DNA of 64,000 nt from Pigmentibacter sp. JX0631 (lineage in GTDB: Bacteria; Bdellovibrionota_B; Oligoflexia; Silvanigrellales; Silvanigrellaceae): the NCBI RefSeq assembly GCF_029873255.1, contig NZ_CP123622.1, positions 1,086,501 through 1,150,500 on the forward strand. Reading direction: 5' to 3'. A model generated the notes under the pieces. That model did no database searches and was not told where the DNA came from. It saw only the letters and a list, made by a program, of their open reading frames with translations. The translations under genes were made by a program, and so were the position numbers. Positions 45,392-53,080 of the stretch are shown piece by piece; the first letter of the stretch is position 1; each line of letters opens with the position of its first letter.

Positions 45392-46174
45392 ATGGAACAA
45401 AAAAAATGTATTGTATTAAAATTTGGGGGGGCTTCCGTAAGTTCCCCCGAAGCATTTGCTTCTATCGCTGAAATAATTTTGCAACGGAGATCGCTATATC
45501 AGCAAGTTGTCGTCGTAGTTAGCGCTATGGGTGACACAACTGATGATCTTATTGCATTGGCACATAAAGTAAATCCTAATCCACCGAGAAGAGAGCTCGA
45601 CATGCTCGTTTCTGTTGGAGAAAGAATAAGCATCGCACTATTAGCAATGGCTCTTGCTGCTAAAAATACAGAAGCAATTAGTTTTACTGGTAGCCAATCA
45701 GGTATTTTAACAACAAACGATCATGCTAATGCTAAAATTATTTTAGTAAAACCACAGAGATTGTTACCTCAATTAGATAATGGAAAAATCGTAATTGTTG
45801 CTGGATTTCAAGGAATGAGTCAAAGCGGTGATATCACAACATTAGGACGTGGAGGTTCTGATACTACCGCTGTAGCTTTAGCCATTGCATTGCAAGCAGA
45901 AAAAGTTGAATTTTATAAAGATGTAAATGGTATCTATGACAAAGACCCAAAAAAATTTACTGATGCTAAACTAATAAATCAATTAAGTTACAAACAAGCT
46001 TATACAATCATGGAACAAGGTGCGCAGGTTTTACATGCAAGATGTGTTCGACTTGCAGAAAAAAACTCTCTTCCACTGAAAGTATTGCCTTTTAACAACT
46101 TTTTAGATGAAAAACTTGGCACAACGATTCAAGACACTGTAAAGTTAAAGAACACTATTTCATATGAAGACTGA
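45392..46174 (+). CDS. Aspartokinase catalytic domain without ACT regulatory domains
   Basis: 260 residues. VLKFGGASVSSPEAFASIAE (usual KFGGTS), VVSAMGDTTDDLI, MLVSVGERISIALLAMAL, TLGRGGSDTTAVALA and FYKDVNGIYDKDPK, ending LGTTIQ, give a full aspartokinase catalytic domain. Typical aspartokinases (about 400-460 residues) continue with two ACT domains that sense lysine or threonine; this one stops where they would begin. Aspartate phosphorylation starts the lysine/threonine/methionine pathway. Lack of ACT domains implies no direct feedback, or an ACT partner elsewhere. Follows a receiver protein by 6 bases. Confidence 0.83.
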   Translation: MEQKKCIVLKFGGASVSSPEAFASIAEIILQRRSLYQQVVVVVSAMGDTTDDLIALAHKVNPNPPRRELDMLVSVGERISIALLAMALAAKNTEAISFTGSQSGILTTNDHANAKIILVKPQRLLPQLDNGKIVIVAGFQGMSQSGDITTLGRGGSDTTAVALAIALQAEKVEFYKDVNGIYDKDPKKFTDAKLINQLSYKQAYTIMEQGAQVLHARCVRLAEKNSLPLKVLPFNNFLDEKLGTTIQDTVKLKNTISYED

Positions 46175-46197
46175 AATTTTTAAATTCGGAGTTTCTA

Positions 46198-46881
46198 ATG
46201 AAAAATATCGTTGTAGTAGGAGCATCTGGACTTGTAGGGAGCAATGTACTTGCATTGCTAAAAAATACCCCTGATGTTACCGTTACTTGTTTAGTTAGAC
46301 ATCCTAATAAAATTGAAACTACAGAAAATATAAAAGAAATTGTTTTTGATTTTGAAAAAGAAGAAGAATATAAAAAAATTGGCACTGATATTCCATGTCA
46401 CATCTTTTTTTGTTGCATTGGCACAACGTTAAGAAAAGCAAGATCTTTAGAAAGTTTTCATCGGGTAGATAGAGATTATCCCATAAAATTCGTTGAAATT
46501 ATAAAGAAAAATACCCCCAACTCTTTATTTGTATTTATTTCAAGCATAGGCGTTTCAAATCCTCGAGGTTATTATTTGTCTGCAAAATGTGAAGTAGAAA
46601 AAGCAATTACAAAAAGTTTGTTACATTATATCATTGTAAGACCAAGTGTTTTGCTTGGCAAAAGAGATGAATTTAGACTAGCAGAAACTGTTGGTGGATT
46701 TTTCCTTTCTAAAATAGAAAAGTTGACTAAAAAATTCAATATTGATGACGCATTATCTTTTAGCAAATATGCCCCTATAGAAGCTTCTACAGTTGCAAAA
46801 GCCATGGTTCATCATGCTTTAAATTTTGATAAATCTATCCCTGGAATGGTTTTAGAAGGGGATAGTTTAAATCATTTTTAG
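46198..46881 (+). CDS. NAD(P)-binding short-chain-like oxidoreductase (HTATIP2/atypical SDR type)
   Basis: 227 residues. The Rossmann motif is NIVVVGASGLVGSNVLALL (residues 3-21, GASGLVG). CHIFFCCIGTTLRKARSLES and LFVFISSIGVSNPRGYYLSA and YIIVRPSVLLGKRDEFRLA match the small atypical SDR proteins related to HTATIP2/NAD-dependent epimerases. Substrate unknown. Follows the aspartokinase gene by 23 bases; probably same transcript. A long gene-poor stretch follows. Confidence 0.8.
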   Translation: MKNIVVVGASGLVGSNVLALLKNTPDVTVTCLVRHPNKIETTENIKEIVFDFEKEEEYKKIGTDIPCHIFFCCIGTTLRKARSLESFHRVDRDYPIKFVEIIKKNTPNSLFVFISSIGVSNPRGYYLSAKCEVEKAITKSLLHYIIVRPSVLLGKRDEFRLAETVGGFFLSKIEKLTKKFNIDDALSFSKYAPIEASTVAKAMVHHALNFDKSIPGMVLEGDSLNHF

Positions 46882-47772
46882 ACGATTTTTATTGTTTATA
46901 TAGACATTCCTCTCTTCCAAAAAATTAATATAAGAAAAAAAATTTTGCATTTCCTCTTTCTATCGAAAATCATGAAAAAACTTTCTTTTTGCAAAAAATT
47001 TGCTTTAATTCTTTATCAAGATATAAAAATTATTTATGAATAGTTTTATTTTTCGCAATCTCCCAGTTCCTAAAAATTGTAAAAAATTAAATTGCATTTA
47101 TCTATAATTCCATATTTTTAAAGAAATATTTTTTTTGTAAAAATATTTCGAAGAAATATGTTGCTATTAAATTAGTCATAAATAAATCTACTCAGGATAT
47201 TGTTCTATCAATTTTTTTTATGTACTCTCACTTGAGAGCCACTGAAGAGGGCTATACAACACATCTACCAATATTTAAGTTTAGCTATAGCTAAACTTGG
47301 AAAGACTTAATTTTTCATGAACTCTTTGCGATTGATCGCTAAAAGCAACACACTCTTCTCCGCTCATAAAATAAAATTATTTAAAATAATTTTACTTACC
47401 TTTTTTTATTTTATACTAAACACTAATCACCCTTGCTATAAGTTAAATCAACAAACATTTTTGCTTGAATCGAATATGCCAAAAAGCACACATTCTAGCA
47501 AAAAAATAATGCTTGAAAATGAAAATTCAAATTATTTTCCTATATGTAACACTTGCTTTGACAGCGATCAATGCTGCAAAAGCTCTATGAATAAAAGCGT
47601 TCAACATACATTTTTAAATTTAAATACATTCCAAATAATTTTGCACTTTGATAGAAAAATTAAATTTATAACGTATCACAACGATATTTTTAGACCCCCC
47701 ATTTCTTAATCCGACTTTTTTTAAGTAATCTACATTTTAAATATTTAACTTCATCTTTAAAAGGATTAGGAA
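46882..47772. other. Gene-poor region with a 22-base perfect palindrome
   Basis: About 890 bases before the PLP-enzyme operon, with only one weak frame (47317-47709). A perfect 22-base palindrome (47277-47298; half AAGTTTAGCTA) is not followed by a T-run, so it looks more like an operator than a terminator. CTCACTTGAG at 47226-47235 is another small inverted repeat. No known riboswitch could be recognised. The operon's promoter and control should be here. Confidence 0.45.
47317..47709 (+). CDS. Doubtful small ORF upstream of the PLP-enzyme operon
   Basis: 130 residues with one hydrophobic stretch (IILLTFFYFILNT) and a Cys cluster (CNTCFDSDQCC). No family recognised, no convincing ribosome-binding site (GGAAAG is 14 bases away), and its composition is that of translated AT-rich spacer. 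It may be a real small membrane-anchored protein or chance. Kept because it is the only frame of this size in the interval and lies just ahead of a tight operon. Confidence 0.22.
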   Translation: MNSLRLIAKSNTLFSAHKIKLFKIILLTFFYFILNTNHPCYKLNQQTFLLESNMPKSTHSSKKIMLENENSNYFPICNTCFDSDQCCKSSMNKSVQHTFLNLNTFQIILHFDRKIKFITYHNDIFRPPIS

Positions 47773-48825
47773 ATGAAAAATCTTTATCAAAATGTTATGG
47801 AATCAGTTGGAAATGTTCCCACTGTACGCTTAAATAATATGCATGAAACTTGTAAATTTCATAATTTATATCTCAAGCTTGAATCATGTAATCCTGGTGG
47901 AAGCATTAAAGAAAAAAATGCTGTTTACTTAATAGAGCAAGCAGAAAAAAAAGGTTTACTAAAAAAAGGTGGGGTTATTGTCGAATCTAGTTCAGGGAAT
48001 TTTGGAATTGGTCTTGCTATAGTTGGGGCTGCAAAGAATTATAAAGTTTTTATTGTGGTTGATGCAAAAACCCCATCAGCAACAAGGAAAATGCTTGAAG
48101 CTTATGGAGCTACTTTAATTGATGTGCCTTTATCAGAAGCCGATGCAAATGGTTCTATGCAAGTTGCGAGAATGAAAAAAGCAGAAGAAATTGCTAATTC
48201 AACAACTGGAGCTTGGTATCCATGCCAGCATAAAAACACAGAAAATCCTACCGCACATAGTATTTATACTGCACAAGAAATTATCAATAATTTTTCAGGA
48301 GCTCCTGATGCTATAGTCATTGGTTTAAGTACTTCTGGACAACTTACAGGAATTGGATCTTATTTTAAAAAATTTTATCCAAATACAAAAATTATAGCCG
48401 TAGATGTCGCTGGCTCAAGCATTCTTGGCACGCCACCACACCCTTATAAAATGACAGGTTTAGGTCTTTCATTTACTCCACCACAATTCAATGAAAATTT
48501 AATTGATATTGCATACAGCATTAATGACAATTTAGCTTTTTCTGTTTGTCATGCACTTGCAAAAAAAGAAGGATTGCTGTTAGGAGGTTCCACAGGAGCG
48601 ATAGTTGCTGCAGGCTTGTCTTATGCATTAGGTGTAAAAAAAGAACAATCCATTTTAATGATCAATCCAGATAGAGGCGATCGTTATTTAGATACTATTT
48701 ATAATAAACAATGGATTGAAAAACAAAAAATAGTTCTAAATAGTGAAGAATCTTTACAAAAAGAAATTTTAAATTTAAAGCCAATTGAAAAATTTTATTA
48801 CAAAAAACAGGGTAAATTATTATGA
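47773..48825 (+). CDS. Cysteine-synthase-fold PLP enzyme (beta-replacement type)
   Basis: 350 residues. Fold type II PLP enzyme: LKLESCNPGGSIKEKNA holds the Schiff-base Lys46; ESSSGNFGIGLAIVGAAK (about 71-88) is the substrate loop, Asn76 conserved but flanking residues changed from 'TSGNTG'; the phosphate loop usually 'GTGGT' reads STSGQLTG (186-193); GGSTGAIVAAGL closes the site. These changes recall SbnA-type enzymes, which use an O-phospho amino acid rather than O-acetylserine. It starts the operon that continues with an exporter (4-base overlap) and a PduX-like kinase. Suggests replacement on O-phosphothreonine or O-phosphoserine; nucleophile unknown. Confidence 0.82.
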   Translation: MKNLYQNVMESVGNVPTVRLNNMHETCKFHNLYLKLESCNPGGSIKEKNAVYLIEQAEKKGLLKKGGVIVESSSGNFGIGLAIVGAAKNYKVFIVVDAKTPSATRKMLEAYGATLIDVPLSEADANGSMQVARMKKAEEIANSTTGAWYPCQHKNTENPTAHSIYTAQEIINNFSGAPDAIVIGLSTSGQLTGIGSYFKKFYPNTKIIAVDVAGSSILGTPPHPYKMTGLGLSFTPPQFNENLIDIAYSINDNLAFSVCHALAKKEGLLLGGSTGAIVAAGLSYALGVKKEQSILMINPDRGDRYLDTIYNKQWIEKQKIVLNSEESLQKEILNLKPIEKFYYKKQGKLL

Positions 48826-50153
48826 AAAACACCTTTTTAAATAAAATGCTAACATTATGGAAAGAGTTTTTACCTCTTTCTATTAGTGATGTGACGATGG
48901 CAATGGGTGATCCCATGGTAAATTCTGCTTTAGCACATTTACCACGATCACAAGAAAATTTTGCGGCATTAGGATTTATTAAATCACTTGTCGTGTTCTT
49001 TGAAAGCCCTATTATTTCCATGCTCCACGCTTCTAATGCTTTATCTAATAAAAAAGAATCGGGTGCAGCTCTCTGGAGATTTTTATTAATTTGTTGCGCT
49101 GTACTAACAATTTGTTTAATTATTTTAGTCATTCCTTCCGTTTTTTATTGGGTGACTGAAAATTTATTTGGAATTTCAACAGAAGTATCTTCTCTCGCAC
49201 ACAAAATGCTGATGTGTTTATTATTATGGCCAGCATCTATTGCTGTTAGAAGATATTTTCAAGGGATTTTAATTATAAATGGTAAACAAAAAACTCTAGC
49301 ACATGCAGGATTCCTTCGCTTCTTTGTTTTACTTTTTTGTATTTTTTTAGGATATTTCTTAAATATAAATAGTGGATTTTTAGCAGGTGGATCGATGATG
49401 ATCGGCGTTTTATCTGAAACTATTTTTGTTATTTTAGCTGCTAGAAAATATAAAAATTCTTATTCAGAGAAAAATTTACAAAAAGAAACCAAGTTTTCTA
49501 CTCCTAAAAATGTAAAAGATATTTGGTTGTTTTATTGGCCACTAGCTCATTCCATGGTTCTTGTTTGGGGAGGAAGGGCTCTGTTAATTTTATTTTTAGC
49601 TCGTGCTGTTGATAATTCTTTAGCTTTAGCAATTTGGCCTATAACTTGGGCCTTAATTCTTGTTTTTGGAAATACTACCAGAATGGTTCAACAGGTTATA
49701 ATTAGAAATAAAGAAAAGTTTCATCCATCTGATTTTCTAGTTTTTGCACTAAGCGTTGGGACAATTTTATCAATATTTATTTTAATTTTAGCATTAACAT
49801 CAATTGGAAATAATATACTTTTATTATTCATAGGAAATAATGAAAGTATATTATATGGTGTAAAGAAAATATTGCTGATTTGTTTTTCTGTTCCTTTATT
49901 TATCGCAATGCAAAATGTGTTGCAAGGACTTTTAATTGGAGTGGGAAAAACAAAAGAAATCAATTTTGCAACTTTATCAGGTACTATTGTTCTACTGTTT
50001 TTTTCCTTTATTGGTATTTATTTTAAATATCCAGGCGCTATCGTAGCAGCTTATGCAATGATGATTTCTTTTATTTTTGAAATTTGTATACTAAGCGCTA
50101 AAGTTCCTTGGAATCATTATATAACTCAATATTCAAAACAAAAATTAATTTAG
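48822..50153 (+). CDS. ANKH-like/MATE-superfold membrane exporter
   Basis: 443 residues, about 12 helices in two related halves. The opening LWKEFLPLSISDVTMAMGDP and later VVFFESPIISMLHASNAL, then LFYWPLAHSMVLVWGGRALL, correspond to matching positions in the animal progressive-ankylosis protein ANKH ('~FLvPLgItni.~d~GeqalnrgiA', 'FfwPLal~l~.~r~.R'), a member of the MATE/MOP-type exporter fold that exports citrate/pyrophosphate/ATP-related anions. Comparison is from memory. Begins within the last bases of the PLP enzyme gene (ATGA) and is followed by the kinase gene after 14 bases, so it most likely exports the product of the two enzymes. Confidence 0.7.
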   Translation: MKNTFLNKMLTLWKEFLPLSISDVTMAMGDPMVNSALAHLPRSQENFAALGFIKSLVVFFESPIISMLHASNALSNKKESGAALWRFLLICCAVLTICLIILVIPSVFYWVTENLFGISTEVSSLAHKMLMCLLLWPASIAVRRYFQGILIINGKQKTLAHAGFLRFFVLLFCIFLGYFLNINSGFLAGGSMMIGVLSETIFVILAARKYKNSYSEKNLQKETKFSTPKNVKDIWLFYWPLAHSMVLVWGGRALLILFLARAVDNSLALAIWPITWALILVFGNTTRMVQQVIIRNKEKFHPSDFLVFALSVGTILSIFILILALTSIGNNILLLFIGNNESILYGVKKILLICFSVPLFIAMQNVLQGLLIGVGKTKEINFATLSGTIVLLFFSFIGIYFKYPGAIVAAYAMMISFIFEICILSAKVPWNHYITQYSKQKLI

Positions 50154-50167
50154 AAGGTCAAAAAATA

Positions 50168-51052
50168 ATGAAATATACAGCAATAGCACCTGGTACTTGT
50201 GGTGAACTTCTTCAAGGATATATTGACGATAAAGATTTTTTAATCAATAGCCCAATTCCTTATTTTGCAAAAGCAAGTGTTAGTTTTAATAGTAATTCCA
50301 ATAAAACTGAATTCTTAGATGAGTCAAAATACTCAAAGATTAATAAAATTATTGAAAAATTATTTTCACATTTTAAAATCAGGAAAAATATTTCTTTAAA
50401 TTTAGAGATAGAGTCTAAAATTCCCCGAGGAAAAGGGCTTGCATCTAGCACCGCAGAATTAACAGCTGTGCTTTTAGCTATTAGTAAAGCATTTAATAAA
50501 AGACTTACTGATAATGAAATTAATAATTTACTAATTTCTGTTGATAAGTCTTCAGATGGAGTATTTTTATCTGGAATATCTTATATAAATCATCTTAAAG
50601 GACATATATATAAAAAATTTAATTATATACCATCATTATCTTTTATTATAGTTGATTCTGGAGGTGAAGTTTCAACACAAAAATTTGATAGAAATTTAGC
50701 ACGAAGCGTTTCACTTAAAAATGAAAATTCTTTAAGATCTGCTTTAAAAATGTTGAAAGAAGGTTTTTTATCAAAAAATAATAAATTGATAGCGGAAGCT
50801 GCAACTATAAGCGCTAGAATAAACCAAAACGTTTTATTTAAAGATCCTCTTGAAACACTTGTAAATGGAACAAAAGAATATGGCAGTCTTGGTGTTAATT
50901 GTGCACATACCGGAACTGTTTTAGGAGTTATGTTTGATCATAAAACAACTGATCAAAACCGTTTGCTTGATCGAGTTCATTCCTTAATTTATCCACTCCC
51001 AATTTTAGGAGTTTACCCGCTTATATCTGGTTCTCGTATAATAAAAAATTAA
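50168..51052 (+). CDS. GHMP kinase, PduX-like (L-threonine kinase type)
   Basis: 294 residues. IAPGTCGELLQGYIDDKDFL at the start is diagnostic of PduX-type threonine kinases (Salmonella PduX has SCGELIQG). The GHMP ATP loop is IPRGKGLASSTAELTA (85-100); the third motif region is LGVNCAHTGTVLGVMF. PduX makes O-phospho-L-threonine for the cobalamin side chain. No cobalamin genes are here; the partner is a PLP enzyme, so phosphothreonine may be an activated substrate instead. The ATG at 50168 was chosen over an upstream one at 50108 because it gives the family N-terminus and follows AGAAGG. Confidence 0.82.
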   Translation: MKYTAIAPGTCGELLQGYIDDKDFLINSPIPYFAKASVSFNSNSNKTEFLDESKYSKINKIIEKLFSHFKIRKNISLNLEIESKIPRGKGLASSTAELTAVLLAISKAFNKRLTDNEINNLLISVDKSSDGVFLSGISYINHLKGHIYKKFNYIPSLSFIIVDSGGEVSTQKFDRNLARSVSLKNENSLRSALKMLKEGFLSKNNKLIAEAATISARINQNVLFKDPLETLVNGTKEYGSLGVNCAHTGTVLGVMFDHKTTDQNRLLDRVHSLIYPLPILGVYPLISGSRIIKN

Positions 51053-51055
51053 GCC

Positions 51056-51090
51056 AAAAAAGATCTTAAATAAAATCATTTAAGATCTTT
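51056..51090. terminator. Hairpin terminator between the kinase and PLD genes
   Basis: AAAGATCTTAAAT (51059-51071) pairs perfectly with ATTTAAGATCTTT (51078-51090). On the minus strand it is followed by six T's (terminates the PLD gene); on the plus strand the trailing run is weaker. Converging genes share it. Confidence 0.82.
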
Positions 51091-51114
51091 CGTTCTATTA
51101 GAATGAAAAAAACA

Positions 51115-51639
51115 TTAATTAACTTTTGTAGATACTTTTTGTCTACTATACCAATTTTCAGAATATTTTTTGGCTAAGTTAGCATCATCAATAACTAAAA
51201 CATTTTCAGCATTTTTTTGTTGTGCAGCTTTAGTAAAATTAAAACTTCCTGTAATAATTGTGAAGTTATCAATTATCATAACTTTATTATGTGCAATAGC
51301 TACTTTATCATCTTTCCAAGTTTGTATTTCTTGATTTACTAAAAATTTTGCAGAGGAATATTTCTGAGAAAATTGTGACTTATCAAGAATAATCATAACT
51401 TCAACTCCTCTTTTCTTTGCATCTATAATAGCTTTAGCGATAGGTGCACTTGTAAAAGAATAAGCTTGAATAAGTAAAGTTTTTTTTGCTTTTGCAATAT
51501 TTTTTGTAATTAATTCTGTACAATTTTCTCCAGGGGTAAAACAAATTTCATAATTAGAATTATTAAAGCTTCCTGCAAAAATTTTAGGTGCACTTAGTAA
51601 AAGCATGAATAAAATTAAAATATTTTTTGTGACTGACAT
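51115..51639 (-). CDS. Secreted phospholipase D-like nuclease-family protein
   Basis: 174 residues with a signal peptide (ILILFMLLLSAPKIFAG). One PLD motif: AHNKVMIIDNFTIITGSFNF (HxKxxxxDxxxxxxGS). The length and single HKD motif match the small Nuc-type endonucleases/PLD family that act as dimers, in the periplasm or outside. CFTPGENCTELI early in the mature protein supplies two Cys. Expected to hydrolyse phosphodiesters of nucleic acid or lipid. Confidence 0.9.
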   Translation of the reverse strand: MSVTKNILILFMLLLSAPKIFAGSFNNSNYEICFTPGENCTELITKNIAKAKKTLLIQAYSFTSAPIAKAIIDAKKRGVEVMIILDKSQFSQKYSSAKFLVNQEIQTWKDDKVAIAHNKVMIIDNFTIITGSFNFTKAAQQKNAENVLVIDDANLAKKYSENWYSRQKVSTKVN

Positions 51640-51884
51640 TGTTACTCCAATGTAAATATAATTTTTCCTGACTTAGAATTTTTAACTAAAATCCAGGCGA
51701 TGTTACCTAATAACAGTTACTCTTCAAAGTTAACATTAAACTATATATTTTAATCAATTATTTCAATATGTTAAAAAACAAGACTTGACTCATCACTTAT
51801 ATCCATACAAAGATATACCCTCTTAGATTTTTACTCTAAGTTCTGTGTGGTTAATAAAAATTAATTCAATAATTTTGGTGATTT

Positions 51885-53030
51885 ATGAGAAGATTTAGCG
51901 TGGGTTTTTATTCTCTTCTTTTTTCGTTAAGTTTAAACAACAAAGCTTATTCGAATATAGGAAATAAAAAAGAAATATTAAGTAAGGTTAAAAATTTTAC
52001 ACAAATTATTGAAAAAGAAAAAAAAGATCAACAAGGATTTGTTCTTGCAATTTTGTACAAAGATCAAATCATTTACAAATCAATATATGGGTATAAAAAA
52101 GGCAAACAATACCCTATAACTGCAAAAACTTTATTTCCACTTGCCTCGGTATCAAAACCAATTACAGCAACAGCTTTAGCATTAATGGCGCAACAAGGTA
52201 AAATAAATTTAAATGAACCTTTTGAGTTACCTTACCTTAAAAATCCTATTCAATTTTCTAATATCTTAAGTCATACCACTGGCTATCAGTTTTCAGGAGA
52301 TAGAGAAATTGAGCGCGGATTTAGTCGTGACAAACTTTTAAATACACTTAAAAATCATCCAGTAGATTGCGAACCTTTTAATTGCTATCGCTACAGTAAT
52401 GCTACTTTTAGTTTAGTAGAAGAAGCACTTAATTTACATGATCTAAACTATAATGAAGTTATGAAAAATTTAAATCAATCTCTGCAAACCAAAGAAATTA
52501 AATTATTAGTTAATAAAACTAATCAGGATCTAGCTTATCCCCACTTAAAGCAAAAAGTGAAAGGAAAAACCGTTTTTAAACAGTTACCTTTTCCGCCATA
52601 TTATCCAAAAACAGTTCCTGCTTCTGCGGGTGTATTTGCATCTCTAAATGGCATGGTGGAATTCTATAAATTAGCTTTTGGATATAAGCCTAATATTTTA
52701 TCACCTAGAATAGCAAAAAGTATGTTTACTCCAGTAATAGTCAATAGTGATGCTAAAAAGTGGAATGTTCAATGGCCAGCAAAAAAAGAAAATATCGAAT
52801 CATCATATGCTTTAGGTTGGCGAATATTAAATATTAAAACTAACCCTGATAATACTCTTGTTTATCATCCAGGATATATAAATGGTATAACTTCATTTAT
52901 TGGGTATATTCCATCTAAAGAAGTAGGAATAATTATTTTGACCAATCAAGGTTCAAAATTTGCTTCAAAAAATGGTATTGCTTTTTGGAGCCAAATAATT
53001 AAAAATAATAAAAAAATAGTCAAGTTATAG
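51885..53030 (+). CDS. Secreted serine hydrolase of the beta-lactamase/PBP family (class C type)
   Basis: 381 residues, N-terminal signal-like segment (VGFYSLLFSLSLNNKAYS). SxxK motif LASVSKPITATALA (Ser88, Lys91), YxN motif CYRYSNATFSLV (about 168-173) and HxG-like motif VYHPGYINGITSFI near 330. This is the beta-lactamase-fold family that includes esterases, D-peptidases and penicillin-binding proteins; the exact substrate is unknown. Monocistronic. Confidence 0.88.
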   Translation: MRRFSVGFYSLLFSLSLNNKAYSNIGNKKEILSKVKNFTQIIEKEKKDQQGFVLAILYKDQIIYKSIYGYKKGKQYPITAKTLFPLASVSKPITATALALMAQQGKINLNEPFELPYLKNPIQFSNILSHTTGYQFSGDREIERGFSRDKLLNTLKNHPVDCEPFNCYRYSNATFSLVEEALNLHDLNYNEVMKNLNQSLQTKEIKLLVNKTNQDLAYPHLKQKVKGKTVFKQLPFPPYYPKTVPASAGVFASLNGMVEFYKLAFGYKPNILSPRIAKSMFTPVIVNSDAKKWNVQWPAKKENIESSYALGWRILNIKTNPDNTLVYHPGYINGITSFIGYIPSKEVGIIILTNQGSKFASKNGIAFWSQIIKNNKKIVKL

Positions 53031-53080
53031 AATTTTATTTCTATATTTTGCAGAATTTAATATTTAAAATTTGCAAAAAA

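Noticed and set aside
46155-46385. Minus-strand frame across the aspartokinase/oxidoreductase junction
   Set aside because: Complement of the Rossmann-fold coding sequence; no support.
47215-47260. Possible amino-acid or SAM riboswitch ahead of the PLP-enzyme operon
   Set aside because: Short paired stretches are present but none matches a riboswitch core I can recognise; needs a covariance search.
53046-53080. Inverted repeat (TTTTGCA with TGCAAAA) after the serine hydrolase gene as a terminator
   Set aside because: Mismatched stem and no T-run after it on either strand; likely an AT-rich coincidence.
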